Part shown: positions 21,236 through 32,367 of the stretch, piece by piece
Layout: the number at the start of each line of letters is the position of its first letter
Numbering within the stretch: the stretch's first letter is position 1
Assembly (NCBI RefSeq): GCF_010015445.1
Contig: NC_053119.1
Span: 3,194,788-3,258,787, forward strand
Reading direction: 5' to 3'
Length of the DNA stretch: 64,000 nucleotides
Source of the DNA: Perca fluviatilis
Lineage: Eukaryota; Chordata; Actinopteri; Perciformes; Percidae
Program-made: the position numbers and the translations under genes
The notes under the pieces: model-generated
What the model was told of the DNA's origin: nothing
Database searches by the model: none
Seen by the model: only the letters and a program-made list of their open reading frames with translations

Positions 21236-21635
21236 TTGCAACATCAACATTTTCTCCAAAACTTGGTATTTTCAAGTTTGGGATTTTCTTGCTAGCTTAA
21301 AATTGTGGTTGTGGTTGTTTCAAGGGATTTTGAGAATGGCAACACACAGAGAGCAATATGCTATATTCATCATGTCATTCTATTATATCCACTGCTATAA
21401 TTATTATGATTCCTGCATTTCCTGATTTTCCTGCTCTTGGGGAATTGTTGGGTCTCTGTAAATTGTAGTGTGGTCTAGGCCTACTCTATCTGTAAAATGT
21501 CCTGATCATCTGTCATGATTAGACACTATAAATAAAATAAACTTGAAAAATGGCGCTGTGACAATGTCCTGATTCAAGTCAGCAAGGGCTACAAACGATT
21601 TGTTTGTGTCCTCAGAAGTCGGGCAGAATAATCAC
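21236..21635. other. Spacer, no gene
   Basis: AT-rich. The run at 21500-21545 (gattagacactataaataaa) looks like a retroposon tail. Confidence 0.4.
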
Positions 21636-21720
21636 GAATAATTCAAATCAAATCAAATCAAATCAAGCTTTATTTGTCATTGCATGAATACAGTGCATTA
21701 ACACAACTAAATTAAAGGTG
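21636..21720 (-). mobile_element. Retroposon 3' end, minus orientation
   Basis: A (AAATC)n run followed by aagctttatttgtcattgca is the inverted 3' tail of a fish LINE or SINE. Confidence 0.65.
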
Positions 21721-22552
21721 CCACTCCAGATCAGTGCTTTTCAAAAAAATAAAAATATGTAACAAACCCCCCCCTTCCCCATACATACATACATTTCACT
21801 CTCTCTTTTCTCTCTCCCACACACACTCACCCACCCATATATACAGCACATATATTATGGGATACAGCCAATTGACTGGCGCCCTCCCATCTCTCCCAGA
21901 CAACACACACACACATATGTGTAAGATAGCAGCCGGTTTCAGCATAACAAAGAAATTAAGTTCACAAATGAAATTATGTCCAGAGTTAGCGTGGTTGGTC
22001 ATGACAGGGGATGGGGGATGGGTTGGGGTGGGAAATGGCCATTATTGCACAAGGTTATATTTTTGTTCAGTGAACGTATGGTCCAGGGGAACATGCAGTT
22101 TGTACGTCTGGCGGAATACATTTGTCTGAAGGCAGATCTGGGAGAATGTGGGGGAAACGGTCGACAGAATAAAATTAAAAGAGTTCTTAATGAGACCATC
22201 ATTGATTAAAAAGAGCCATTTAATGAGAAATTGAACTGCTGTACGTCATCACAGGACAATTTCTTTTTGATTCATTGAGCCGAACCTGTCCCATTCATCA
22301 CGAAACGTTAGCCTGTTTGCTGCATGAGTCATCCTCCTGACAGCCATCATTGGACTGTACACAATAGTTTGAAATTATAGGTCTGCTTGTCTCTCTTGTT
22401 TCTGACTGATGTGTCCTTTGTTGTGGACCGACAAAGCCTAACATTTTGTATTGAGTCTCCACTCCTCCGCTCTGTGCCAACTGGCTCTTTGTTCTCATAG
22501 TATTAATATTCTTACAGCCACTGACTTCTGATTCATAGTTTATGAAAACTGA
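21721..22552. other. No supported gene
   Basis: The 131-aa frame at 21734-22129 crosses a CA/CT-rich stretch and has no domain. Nothing else was recognised. Confidence 0.4.
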
Positions 22553-22742
22553 CTAGTCTCGCATTGCCTTCCTCCACAGCGCTGCTGAGGAAGGTCTGGC
22601 TGGTCCACACAACATGGGAGAAAAACGTGCTCTGGTTTATTGGCAGAAGGCAATGGGACATCCTGAAAGAGTGACATCCGGCCGTATTTCTGGCAGAACG
22701 AGAGAAATCTGGGAAGTGGAACGTCGTGGATATAGACTACTA
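22553..22742 (+). repeat. Internally deleted TCTCGCATTGCC copy
   Basis: It has both family ends (tagtctcgcattgcc and gtggatatagacta) but only about 190 bp between them. The middle of the 18146 copy is missing, as in a MITE made by internal deletion. Confidence 0.8.
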
Positions 22743-23057
22743 ACCGACTGACTGTACGTTTTTTTTTTCCCAGTGTGCGTACTGTCTCGTACTGTGTGTC
22801 TCGCTGTAGACACAGCTGAGATGTCGAGACAGCCAAAATCACCATAAACCTGGGTGTTTTATTTTAAAATTTGGTTTATTGTGTAAAGGATCCAGCTTCA
22901 CTGTGGCTTTGCTGTATGTGATTACCTGCCTGGCTTGACGCATTCACTGATGATTCGCAGAAGAAATAAAAGAGACGCCTAAACGATCACTACACCGCAC
23001 GGGCCAGCGCGGCTGCTCAGCGCCTGATCGCAGCCGGTGTGGCCAGACTCAAATTTA
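22743..23057. other. Spacer, no gene
   Basis: No supported feature. A GC-rich run at 22990-23040 may belong to a decayed element. Confidence 0.4.
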
Positions 23058-23058
23058 G

Positions 23059-23270
23059 GAATCCTACTATGGCCACGCCAAGTCCCGCCCTACGAAGCAG
23101 CTCAATTGGTTGGGGTTAGGCATCTGACCTCGAGTGGTTAAGGTTAGGATAGCGGATTGGTCAGGGGACAGGACCTGTACAAATGGGGTTACGTTACCTT
23201 GCGTAAGCATGGACGCCTGGCCAATAAACACTATTGAAGGGCGGGTCTTGGCGTGGCCATAGTAGGATTC
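23059..23270. mobile_element. MITE with 33-bp terminal inverted repeats (212 bp)
   Basis: The left arm starts GAATCCTACTATGGCCACGC (23059-23091). The right arm (23238-23270) is its complement with one mismatch. CAAATT lies just outside both ends (23050 and 23272), possibly a decayed 8-9 bp duplication. No coding capacity. Confidence 0.85.
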
Positions 23271-24342
23271 GCAAATTCGCTGGCCGGACAGATTAGATAA
23301 CATTGCCGCCGAAAAGAAAAAAGCGTATGCGGGAGATCGGGGCTCATATGGAGGTTACCCGCAGATAACGCCGCCGTTAATGATGAGTACCCCTCCCCGC
23401 AGGAAGCCAGGTCGTCCCGATGAGTGTGAGCCAAAGCAGCCTACACATGATCCGTGTTAAAACCGATATGCGCTGGGCGTTACATTATTTTTTCTATGGG
23501 GACAGCGGTGCTGCCCAACTAGGTCCATTACTACCCTTGGCGTCGCGTGCCGCTCGGAATTGCGGCTGTGCGCTGCGCTCAAAGTTCAAATTATTTCAAC
23601 TTTGACCTCGTTGCCGCTGACCTTTCAAGGCCTAACCAATTCCAGCACTCCCTCGTGGTTTTGCCTCGGATCATTTCTAAGCGGCTTAACAGTGGAGCTA
23701 ACTAATGCTCTGTTAGCACTGTTAGTTTCCTCCACCCTCTTTTCCCTTCGTGATCTGTTGATCAGCGGTATGAGCTCCGTATGAGCACCGCTCTTCCTTT
23801 AGAAGCCCGGCCCGAATAGAACAAGAATAGACTGCGTCCTCGGCTGTTCCCCACTAATAACTGGATATCAGATACTGAAAATACTGAAGAATACTGAACA
23901 TGTTTAACAGTTGCGATTTGTAAACGGTGCAGCCAAGATGGAATTACGTACCTCACACAACAGTAAAGATAACCATCAAAAAATCAGGGCTTTGCTATAG
24001 TTGGGAGGAGGGAATTGGACCCAAAATCCGCTTCATGCTTTTAGCAAAACATGAGAAGAGAAGTATTTTGATGTTTTGTCTTGCACAATCATTCAATACG
24101 AACATAAAGCAGACTTTTGGACATTTATTAAAAACGTTTCTGTGCACATGGGGCTTCTTTGTTATCAGACTCGGTGTAAACATGGCAGTGTTTCTGTCAG
24201 TTATCTGTCTGTCTGTTAAAGTTGCTGATGGATTTGTGTTCCAGTAAAGATCTTTGATATTTGCACCGTGCTGGAGGATAAACCTGACGCTTTCTTTAAA
24301 GTTGCAGGGCATCCGGACTCTGCCTGTGTCTGAGCCACTTCT
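23271..24342. other. Probably decayed repeat; no gene
   Basis: Around 23560-23620 gcgctgcgctcaaagttcaa and a following caactttgacc form a loose inverted pair like the hairpin in the Harbinger element at 30490. No boundaries could be set. Confidence 0.35.
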
Positions 24343-24655
24343 TATCTGCTGAAACCCGTCAGCCCAAACCCTCCGGCAGAAAGGGCACGTCGATGACCTT
24401 TCCCACCTCTGTGGAGGAGGAGACCCATGACATTTGTCCTGTCTTTAAAAACAATCTGCTGCAGTTAAGATCTGCAGCTTCACCTTCAGCTGAGGGAGGA
24501 ATATATATTTCATATTCTGCTGGCTCGGCTAGAACATCTGTTGGGCTTTTTCTCCCCTGACGGCTCAGAAAGTCTTCGTTATATTCCTCGGTAAAAGCAC
24601 TACTTTCTTTTAATTTACAATCATTTAGCTATTATGTGGAGGTTTGGGTTTGGGT
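24343..24655 (+). repeat. Triplicated block, copy 2
   Basis: It starts gaaacccgtcagcccaaacc and follows copy 3 closely up to the gtggaggttt segment. It then diverges, so the last ~90 bp of the block is missing. Confidence 0.85.
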
Positions 24656-24749
24656 TAAAACGCAACGCGCAGGATGGGCGCTGCGAGGGGCACGGGCACA
24701 AATGTAAATGGACTGTATTCTAAATGGACTGTTAAGACTTTTCTAGTCT

Positions 24750-24970
24750 TAACAACTACTCAAAGCACTTTTACATAGTACGGGAACCATTCACCATTCA
24801 CACACACTCACACACTGTGGCCGAGGCTGCCGTACAAGGTGTCACCTGCTCATCAGATAAACACTCACACACATTTACACTCTGATGGTGCAGCATCGGG
24901 GGCAACTCGGGGTTCAGTGTCTTGCCCAAGGACACTTCGACATGGGACTGCAGGGCCCCATAAGGGGACC
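24750..24970 (+). mobile_element. Teleost SINE/LINE 3' segment
   Basis: aaagcacttttacatagtac, accattcaccattcacacac, gtgtcttgcccaaggacact and cgacatgggactgcaggg form a series widespread in fish genomes, usually the body of a retroposon. The ends are not defined. Confidence 0.65.
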
Positions 24971-25017
24971 ACTGCTGTGAATAAAACACTTAAAAACCTC
25001 CTTAAAAAAACAAGTTT

Positions 25018-25192
25018 GGGTGGCTGGGTTGGCTCATTGGGTAGAGCAGGTGCACATATAATTAAACGTTTATGCCCCGACGCAGTGGTCCAGGGTTTGA
25101 ATCCAACCTGTGACTGTTTCCTGCATGTCTTCCCCCTCTCTCTCTCTCCCCTTTCTCACCTAGCTGTCCTGTCGATTAAAGGTGGAAAACAA
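25018..25192 (+). mobile_element. tRNA-derived SINE
   Basis: The head contains an A-box-like tggctcattgggtagagc and, about 50 bases later, a B box GGTTTGAATCC. It is followed by a ctgcatgtcttccccctctc pyrimidine body and a tail ctgtcctgtcgattaaaggt. A-box plus B-box spacing shows derivation from a tRNA gene. It is not an active tRNA gene: the acceptor stem does not close. Confidence 0.85.
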
Positions 25193-25384
25193 AAAACAAG
25201 TTTGGTTATATAAAAGCTGTTAAGAAAGCCAGGTATTAAAAGCAGGTTAAAAGAACCACTGGACAGGACGGACAGTGGGAGAATACAACTTTAAATAAAA
25301 GGTCAGCCCTCCACACCTGCCCTGGCCTCTCTCCTGGAGAGATTACAAAATAAATAATTTAAATAAATAAATAAAAATATATAT

Positions 25385-26043
25385 TGTTATGGTTTCAGTG
25401 TTTTGCTTTGCATTTTGTTCCGTTTCTGCTGCCTGTTTCTTCATTTCTGTTGCCTTATTGGTTTCTGGATGTTTTCTGTGTCTGCACTTTCTGTAACTTT
25501 CTGTTCCCTGTTGTGTTTATGTACTCTGTTCTGTGTCTTGTGTGTTTTGGTTTATTCCTGTGTTCTCTGTTATCCCTTGTGTTGCCTAGTGTTGTGTCAA
25601 GTGTCTGTAGTTAGGTTATGTCATGTTTTGTCTGTTTGTCCTGCTTCCTGTTTTATTTTGATAGTCTGGTCTTCTGTCTTGTCATGTCTAGCTTTGCTTA
25701 CTGTTTCCCGCCTTTGTTGATTGTCCTGCCCCGCCCTGATGTGCTTCACCTGTTGTCTCACCTGTTTCTGATTTACCCATCACCTCATGTATTTAGCCTC
25801 TGCGTTCCCCTTGTCTTGTGTCAGATCGTTTTGTGGCCATGCCCTTGTGTTTCCTCCCTGTGCTTTGTGTCCGGTCCTGCGTCTGTATTGCTCCTGCCTA
25901 TGTTTTTCCCGTCAGTTTATTTTTGTGAGTTTCCAGTCTTGTACTGCCGTTTTACGTTTATTAAATCCCTGAGTTCCACCATCTCCTGCCTGCCTGCCTC
26001 TCTCTGCATTTGGGTCCTCACTCTCCCGCCACACACCACAACA
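25385..26043 (+). mobile_element. Isolated LTR (TG...CA), Gypsy-like
   Basis: It begins TGTTATGG and ends CACAACA, with ATATAT on both sides (25379-25384 and 26044-26049). Near the 3' end is attaaatccctgagttccac, a polyadenylation-type signal, followed by ctgcctgcctctctctgcat and a gggtcc word seen in fish Gypsy-like LTRs. The long Cys/Phe/Leu-rich frames over it come from its pyrimidine bias. The duplication lies in AT-rich DNA, so it is weaker evidence than elsewhere. Confidence 0.7.
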
Positions 26044-26049
26044 ATATAT

Positions 26050-26715
26050 AAAGTCATGAAAATAAAATAAAAAAAAATCTATCCCAATATTAAAGGAATA
26101 TTATTTAACATTAAAAAGGACTAAAAACATTTAAAAAGTCTAAAATACTATCTGAATTACTAGGTTAAAAAGTACACATACCATAGAAACATTTGTAATA
26201 ACTGCTGAGGTTTAAAAGTGCTTAAAAAGTAAAAGTGCCACACAATTAATAACTTAAAAAAAATAAAAAATAAATAATTTAAAATACATCATAGAATAAA
26301 ACCACACTGTTAGTCATGCATAAAACCAATGGCATGTGTATTATCATGTTAAAATTTTGAGGCAAGTAATTTAATGTGTAATAATAAATGATAATAATAA
26401 TAATAATAATAAATATTAAGAATAGAGAAAGAAAGACATGCAGCTCGTCATACATTTCCCCAACGTATATGCACTAATAAAAGAAAATAGAAATACATGA
26501 ATAAATTTAGATTTTAAGAAGCAATAATTGCATGAAAACAGGTTGCTGTCGAGTCTCAAAGCTCAAGTCCGAGTCAAGTCTGAAGTCACTGTTTGTGCAC
26601 ACAATTAAATTATTATTAAAATATAGATATGGCAAAACAAAAACGATAAAGGACAACCAATGCATATTTGAAATATTTATAAAAAAATCCATAAAAACAC
26701 ATTAGGTGGTGTAAC
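26050..26715. other. AT-rich spacer with (ATA)n and a hAT scrap
   Basis: An (ATA)n run lies at about 26391-26412. At 26548-26590 cgagtctcaaagctcaagtc and gagtcaagtctgaagtcact belong to the GACTTG-type hAT family at 10244-11962. Confidence 0.6.
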
Positions 26716-27113
26716 CCGTCAGCCCAAACCCTCCGGCAGAAAGGGCACGTCGATGACCTTTCCCACCTCTGTGGAGGAGGAGACCCATGACATTTGTCCT
26801 GCCTTTAAAAACAATCTGCTGCAGTTAAGATCTGCAGCTTCACCTTCAGCTGAGGGAGGAATATATATTTCATATTCTGCTGGCTAGAACATCTGTTGGG
26901 CTTTTTCTCCCCTGACAGCTCAGAAACTCTTCGTTATATTCCTCGGTAAAAGCACTACTTTCTTTTAATTTACAATCATTTAGCTATTATGTGGAGGTTT
27001 AGGGTTAGAGAGACGTAAAGAGGAACAAAAGAAGAGATGATTTTAATTGAGTATTATGTAGTATTCACGTCACAGACAATGAGGAGCTTTTTGTCTCGTT
27101 AATAGCAGCAGCT
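26716..27113 (+). repeat. Triplicated block, copy 3 (fullest)
   Basis: It has the full start (taacccgtcagcccaaaccc) and the tail to gcagcagctgc. One 10-bp deletion after ttctgctggct distinguishes it from the other copies. Confidence 0.85.
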
Positions 27114-28560
27114 GCAGGCCTCGCCGTCATCACACCGCCACAGAGGGAGCGATCTACAGAGAGAGTGCCAGGGAATGTTTGTTGGCCCGCCGGAAAATAA
27201 TCCAACGCCAAAGACCAGCCTCAGCTCTACCTCCTCACACTGGAAACGCTCGGCTCCTCCCCCCCCAGCGTGATTCTGTTCCTGGATCCAACAACTCAAA
27301 CAGAAGCCCAACAGCACAGTTTACACATACAGATAGCTTTATTTACCCTTGAAGGGCAATTCTACAGCCAGTCATCTCAAAATGCCTCGAAAATGCAAAG
27401 ACAAGATTTTTGTGGAACTTCAATGGGGAATAAAGACTAACAAGACAGATAACAACATTGAACGCTACACAAAGGAACATGTTCCGGTGTATTCTGGCTC
27501 AAATTAAGCCCTGGATGTATGCTAAAGGCGAGTCAGCATCAACAACAGCGCGTCTATTACGTTAGCCAAAAGTCTAATCTGCTCCCTCGTGATTTGTAAG
27601 AGCATTCTGCCCTTTGATTAGTTTTGATATTAGTAAAAACAAGAAGAGCATAATACAAAATATTACAAACTGGCATGTTTGAATTTATAACGTCTACAGA
27701 GGGTGGCTGTTTCGGTGGCGTTACGTTACAGCACACCACACAGGGCTCGCTGAGACCAGAGAGTAGTGCACAGGAGGAAGAGGAGGAGATCTAGCAGATC
27801 TGATTTAGGATCTAGCCCGATGCAGCTGCAGTCAACACATGTGCAGCCATCTTGTCTACATGCGATTGCGATGACATGACTTAATATAAGGGTGCAACCC
27901 TTTAAAATGTATGTTTCAGAAAGCCCAGTTCAGACCAAACATTCGAGACAAGGCCAATCTGTTTTAGACTTTTGCAGGAAAAAGTTGCATTGATCTAAAG
28001 CAGCCCGACTATAGAAATAAAATGATCCACAGCCGCTTTGAACTGACCATCAGACTCTCTTTGTAGAATAAACCGGAGCTGTACCTGGACCCTGAGAGGT
28101 CTGCTCTCGTCAGGAACATTGAACTGCTAACAGAAGTGGTGCTCTAAAGTAAAAAGGGTGTACGAGGTCTGTGTGTGATGCGGTTCCCTCTTCACCGTCA
28201 TACTTCAAATAAGCTGATGTCACTGCCACACTTGAACTTCTCAATCATAATAACTCTCTTACAGCCTGTGGCCACTTCATTCCTGAATATATTGTAATTA
28301 CCTGCAGCTTCAGACTAACTGAATAAACAACCCCCACACTGGACTCGCATGAATAAAAATAAATATCACTTCCTTCTGTAATAAAAAGAATGACTTTTTA
28401 ATGACTTTCAGTCGTAATAGTGTAGATAATATGAGCGGTAATAAAAGGGTTAGCAGCCTCATCATAGACAACACAGAGTCATGATAAAAAAAAATGACAA
28501 TGTACATGTGTATGGTAAAGATAAAAGCAGCATTTCAGGGGTTAACATGAAATGTTCGCA
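27114..28560. other. 1.4 kb without a supported gene
   Basis: No repeat copy shared with the rest of the window and no credible exon. It may be single-copy intergenic or intronic sequence. Confidence 0.4.
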
Positions 28561-28564
28561 GTTT

Positions 28565-29070
28565 TAAAGGCACCCGATTTGTACCTTAATATAACAGCTT
28601 CAAAGTCATTTAAATGGTAAACAAACTCGTAGTAGGGCGAATCATCCCGATAGCAAAGCGGGGGGGGCGGACGCCGCTTGCAAAACCAGCAATGCAAGTT
28701 TGGTAGGTGGCGCCCAGACAAATCTCGCGAGAAGGGGGGGAGGGGATCAGGCCGTGAGTGCAGAGACCAAGCGGGTAAGCGAGCGTCTGGCAAGCGTACC
28801 TCCTATGGCGCCATTTTGATGCTAACAAGCACTTACCCCCCCGTTAGCATCCCATTGACTCCCATTCATTTTGACATCACTTTGACAGCGAATAACTTTA
28901 CATCTGAAGCGTTTAAAGACTCTATTTGTCCGTTGTTTATTTCTAAAGAAACACGACAATGTAGAAAAGGCTCCATTACCTTGTAGCTCACGTTATGGCT
29001 CCGTAGCAGACGCTTTTATAAAAATAGGCTAACGATTGGGTCATAACCACGAGACTTACTGTCACACAGT
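28565..29070 (+). repeat. Dispersed fish repeat
   Basis: cccattgactcccattcatt, gcgaataactttacatctga and cttgtagctcacgttatggc are a text I recognise as recurring in percomorph genomes. Frames on both strands are short and unconserved. The limits are approximate. Confidence 0.5.
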
Positions 29071-29142
29071 AGAGGAATTACCGTATAGTACAGGAGAAGC
29101 TCACAGGCAGTTTGGACTTCCATAAGCTGTTTAGGTTTAATG

Positions 29143-29212
29143 ACTAATGTTAACTAGCATGTTAGTGATCAGTAATTACTAATGTTAACTAGCATGTTAG
29201 TGATCAGTAATT
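29143..29212 (+). repeat. 35-bp perfect tandem duplication
   Basis: actaatgttaactagcatgt plus tagtgatcagtaatt is present twice, head to tail, without a mismatch, so it is recent. Confidence 0.95.
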
Positions 29213-29581
29213 AGCCTGTGCCTATGTTATCTCCTTACATATACCTACGCTCTCCGTCTCTGTAAGATTGGGAATGATTGAGATTTCTCTCGGCACAGCT
29301 ACCAGAAGACTTCACACTTTCAGACAGGTTGCTCACATCACACACACCCCACACACACACATATACCGGGCCTGTAAGGGCCCGTTCACATTGTATGCGG
29401 CATGCGCTGCGCTCGCCGCTAGGTTGTCCTATTCCCAAATATATTTCTTGTTTTTGCCGCCGGGCACAGCGCAAATTTACGTCATACATGCGTCAATATT
29501 TGAATACACGTCACGTCTGCGTCCGGTGTTTACATCAGACGAGCAGTATGCAACATTATGTAGGATACACAGTAGAGATTT

Positions 29582-29776
29582 GTGTCTTTGAACCAAAAGA
29601 AAGCCTTGGCACTTGCCCTGGGTGTGAGGAGAAGACAGAGGAAGGCACCCGCAGCAGCAGCAGCAGCAGCAGCAGCAAGAAAGGTGTGGGGGCACGAGAC
29701 TCTCAGGTCCAGAGAGCACTTGGGGGAATTCCGACTGCAGGAGCTCCGCTTTCACCGTGACCGGTTCCAGGGGTAG
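29582..29776 (+). pseudogene. Harbinger transposase, N-terminal fragment
   Basis: Residues read RRRQRKAP, nine alanines, then RKVWGHETLRSREHLGEF and RLQELRFHRDRF. The Arg-rich start, a W-x-H motif and GEF-x2-L-x-x-EL-R match the N-terminus of HARBI1-type transposases, the part before the DDE core. The DDE domain is absent and a stop follows. No ATG begins the frame; it opens at a GTG, so the true start is lost or shifted. The alanine run is encoded by (GCA)9. The family is inferred from this motif and from the element around it. Confidence 0.65.
29651..29677 (+). repeat. (GCA)9 trinucleotide repeat
   Basis: A pure GCA run that codes for alanines in the transposase frame. Confidence 0.97.
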
Positions 29777-30344
29777 TTTTGGCTCAACAGGGAGCAGACA
29801 GTCTGCTGACGAGAGTCGGGCCTACGATTTCGCAGATGGGTTGCATGTCAACACTGTGTCTCATTGCATGTTTACATACGAGATGTCTGCAGTTATTGCA
29901 GTTGGGTATAATAAAGCTAAGCCATGAGCCTGAATTCATACATTCAACATCATTCATTCATACTCTGGAAAACACTGTTTAATGCATATGTGCAATTAAT
30001 TCCTCCAAAACTGGAGCTTACACACTTGGATAATAATGACAATAATGACTGGTCAGTTTGATTGGGTCATGGGTATAAATACTTGCTTTGGACACATAAA
30101 AGATTTCAATCTAAATACACGCTTTTGCAGGTCAGTCACCATGCGGTGCCATTTACACCAATTGTTTTAAGAAATGCACTCACTGTTTTTAGTGAAGGCC
30201 TGTCCACGTTGATTTCACATAGCTAAAACAAACCTGAATGATTTAAATTAGGAGGCTACAATAAGCTACACATCTGGCATGCCTATTATTGTGGAAATAT
30301 GCACCACAGCATAGTTTTGCGTCCGAGGTCTCTGTACGACCTCG

Positions 30345-30400
30345 AACTGTGTGTACAGCTCTGGGAGATCGCTGACGGCCCAAATCAACCTCTCGTCCAT
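30345..30400 (-). pseudogene. MADF-like Harbinger accessory protein, N-terminal stub
   Basis: From an ATG at 30400 the minus strand reads MDERLIWAVSDLPELY. This matches the start of the MADF/Myb-like DNA-binding protein that accompanies fish Harbinger transposases and helps bind the element ends. After the tyrosine the similarity stops abruptly (near 30352), which marks a deletion junction or a lost exon edge. Confidence 0.6.
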
Positions 30401-30489
30401 GTTCCGTTTGTGGATCCACGTGTGTTCGGTGTTTACTTTTTTCTGTTTTTTCAGACACCTGAATGACCCGTACGCGGGCAGCTATGCGG

Positions 30490-30530
30490 GCCGCGGTCAA
30501 AGTTGAACCATGTTGAACTTTGACCGCGGC
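30490..30530. repeat. 15-bp perfect hairpin inside the Harbinger element
   Basis: GCCGCGGTCAAAGTT and AACTTTGACCGCGGC are separated by 11 bases. It may be a subterminal transposase site or a structure-forming palindrome. Confidence 0.85.
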
Positions 30531-30879
30531 ACGCGCAAGAGCGGCCAGCCGCAAGATGCCGCTTGCGCTGCGCTTTGCTCAGCGCAGTGGCAGACCAGTT
30601 CTTGCGAACTTAAGCCATTGACAATAATGGGTTTCATAGCGCAGCGCTGCCGTTTGCGCGTACAATGTGAACGGGCCTAAAAGAGATCGATGCACACACC
30701 ACGCCCAAGTATAACCTTCAGGCCACTGACGTGGGCGACGGCGAAAGCTCTGCGTGGAGCCTCCGCTGAACCATGAATCAAGCTTCAACCTCCTCCCTAC
30801 GTGGACTTTGGTGGCCTTTTTACTATGTTACTTCATCCTTTGTTCCCGTCATAATTACATGACATAATAATAATAAATA

Positions 30880-31499
30880 TGAAATATTAAGTTTTGATTC
30901 CCTAATTAGATATACAAACTTAAGAACCATTTTTAAAATTGTTAATAATATTGCTCCACCCTCAATGAAAAAATTTTTTGAACTTTATTCTGAACATATG
31001 AACAGACCATCGCGCTCCACTGCTCACAGAAATTGTGCTATCCTGAAAAGATCCTCTGCCTTTGCACAGACAGCCTTTTCATTTAAAACCATTAAACAAT
31101 GGAATCAACTCCCAGGCAGTCTAAAGTTGTCTGTAGATTTGAATAATTTCTCTCGAAACTTAAAGAAATACATCCTTGATAACCTTGAGCATCAGCACAC
31201 TTAAACGTTTACAAATGTAATATTGAGGTAAATGTTTTTGACTATATTGTATATATTTTAGGTTGTGATGGTTTTTTGATTAGTTTTTTATTTAAACATC
31301 TGATTAGTGTAATCTTGCATGTATTTCTTATTACTATTGACAGTTATTTGTAATATGTTTTAATATTGTGTGCACCTGCCCGGGGACTGCAGATGGAAAC
31401 TAGCATTAGCTAACTCTGGTATAAAACATCTTTTCGTAAGATTAATGTATTTTGTACATTGTCCCTGACAAATAAACTAATAAAATAAAATAAATAAAT
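30880..31499 (+). mobile_element. LINE 3' end with RT C-terminus, second family
   Basis: An in-frame C-terminal reverse transcriptase stub, a 3' untranslated part and a terminal (TAAAA)n-like tail (about 31475-31498). The family differs from the LINE at 1-983. It is 5'-truncated, probably near 30890. Confidence 0.8.
30907..31203 (+). pseudogene. LINE RT C-terminal fragment
   Basis: The frame reads NLRTIFKIVNNIAPPSMKKF, an arginine- and asparagine-rich linker, then FSFKTIKQWNQLPGSLK and a stop. The F-x5-WN-LP motif is typical of the extreme C-terminus of Jockey/CR1/L2-type ORF2 proteins, after the thumb. The catalytic palm is not present. The frame is open over its full length. Confidence 0.75.
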
Positions 31500-31817
31500 G
31501 TGTTTTTGGTGAGGACGGTCCGTGTGATATCAATTTAGTCCTTGCGTTCACATCTTTTTAATACTTTGCTGAAGGCAGAATTTCCCCTGATTGACAGCAA
31601 AGATGATTTGAAATAAACTGAGCTCACATGCTGCAGTACATACACAAGTAATTGTCTGCCCATCTTGGAAATGCTAAGCAACGCTGAGGTTACACAAAAC
31701 GACAGCATCGTTCGGCAGTTCAGAGAGCTACTGCCGGAGTATTCGTTTGTTTTGAAGCAAATCCAGGGGTTTTATACACGCTTGTTTGTCTGCATTTGAT
31801 TACTTTGAGGACGAGAA

Positions 31818-32133
31818 GTGGAGAGGAAAACACACAGCAAGGCTTTGAAAGGAGATAAGAATAGGCAGATAAAGCTCGTCTGGAGCTTTTACAGTCTGAA
31901 GTGAACAACAGAAGATGTGAAGCGATTTAATCCAAACCACTCACCTGAGGAAACACGTTCCACAGAAAAATTGGACAAAACTTTCTTCAATAGGATGGAG
32001 AACACGGTTAACATTAGTGCTTGACATTTTAATCAGGAAAGGAAAACCACGCAGGAAGGCTTTGAAAGGAGATAAGGATCAGAAGATGAAGCTCGTCTGA
32101 AGCTTTTACAGTCTTAAGTGAACAACAAAAGTT
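31818..32133 (+). repeat. Direct duplication of ~95 bp, copies 220 bp apart
   Basis: ggctttgaaaggagataaga, aagctcgtctggagctttta and cagtctgaagtgaacaaca at 31840-31910 are repeated at 32060-32130 with small changes. The second copy runs into gttcaaattcaagttacttt and an atttgtaccc block, a minus-oriented retroposon tail. Confidence 0.75.
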
Positions 32134-32244
32134 CAAATTCAAGTTACTTTATTTGTACCCAGAGGTAGATTTTGTTTGCAGTAGAGTCCTCATACACACA
32201 TATGGGAAAAAAAACGAAGAAGCCAACCTGTTCTCAGTCTGCGT

Positions 32245-32355
32245 CCGTAGTATGTAAGGGGGAAATTCTGCGTAGGGAGGTTAGTTGGGGGGGTGGATGG
32301 GTCAAACAACACAGGACTTTCACCCAGGAGACCGGGGGATCACGTCCCGCTTGTG
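32245..32355 (+). mobile_element. tRNA-derived SINE fragment, copy 2
   Basis: ggtcaaacaacacaggactt and tcacccaggagaccggggg match copies 1 and 3. The B-box-like end (ggggatcacgtccc) is degenerate. Confidence 0.6.
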
Positions 32356-32367
32356 TCTTTAAAGGAA

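Larger units (their letters stand above)
29378..30677. mobile_element. PIF-Harbinger element (1.3 kb, decayed)
   Basis: The inverted ends are GGGCCCGTTCACATTGTA (29378) and TACAATGTGAACGGGCC (30661-30677). The flanking trinucleotide TAA stands on both sides (29375-29377 and 30678-30680), the 3-bp duplication of PIF-Harbinger. It keeps the N-terminal pieces of a transposase-like frame (plus) and of a MADF-like protein (minus), in the converging arrangement of two-gene Harbinger elements. The centre is deleted, so it depends on other copies to move. Confidence 0.9.

Noticed and set aside
25018..25192. A functional tRNA gene
   Set aside because: A and B boxes are present but the cloverleaf does not close and a SINE body and tail follow. 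The same applies at 45655-45890.
25384..26070. Overlapping 76-150 aa Cys/Phe/Leu-rich frames that look membrane-like
   Set aside because: They arise from pyrimidine-rich LTR sequence in several frames at once and have no family match that I can see.
26507..26692. Coding potential in the AT-rich region after the LTR
   Set aside because: Short, low-complexity frames overlapping a GACTTG-type hAT fragment.
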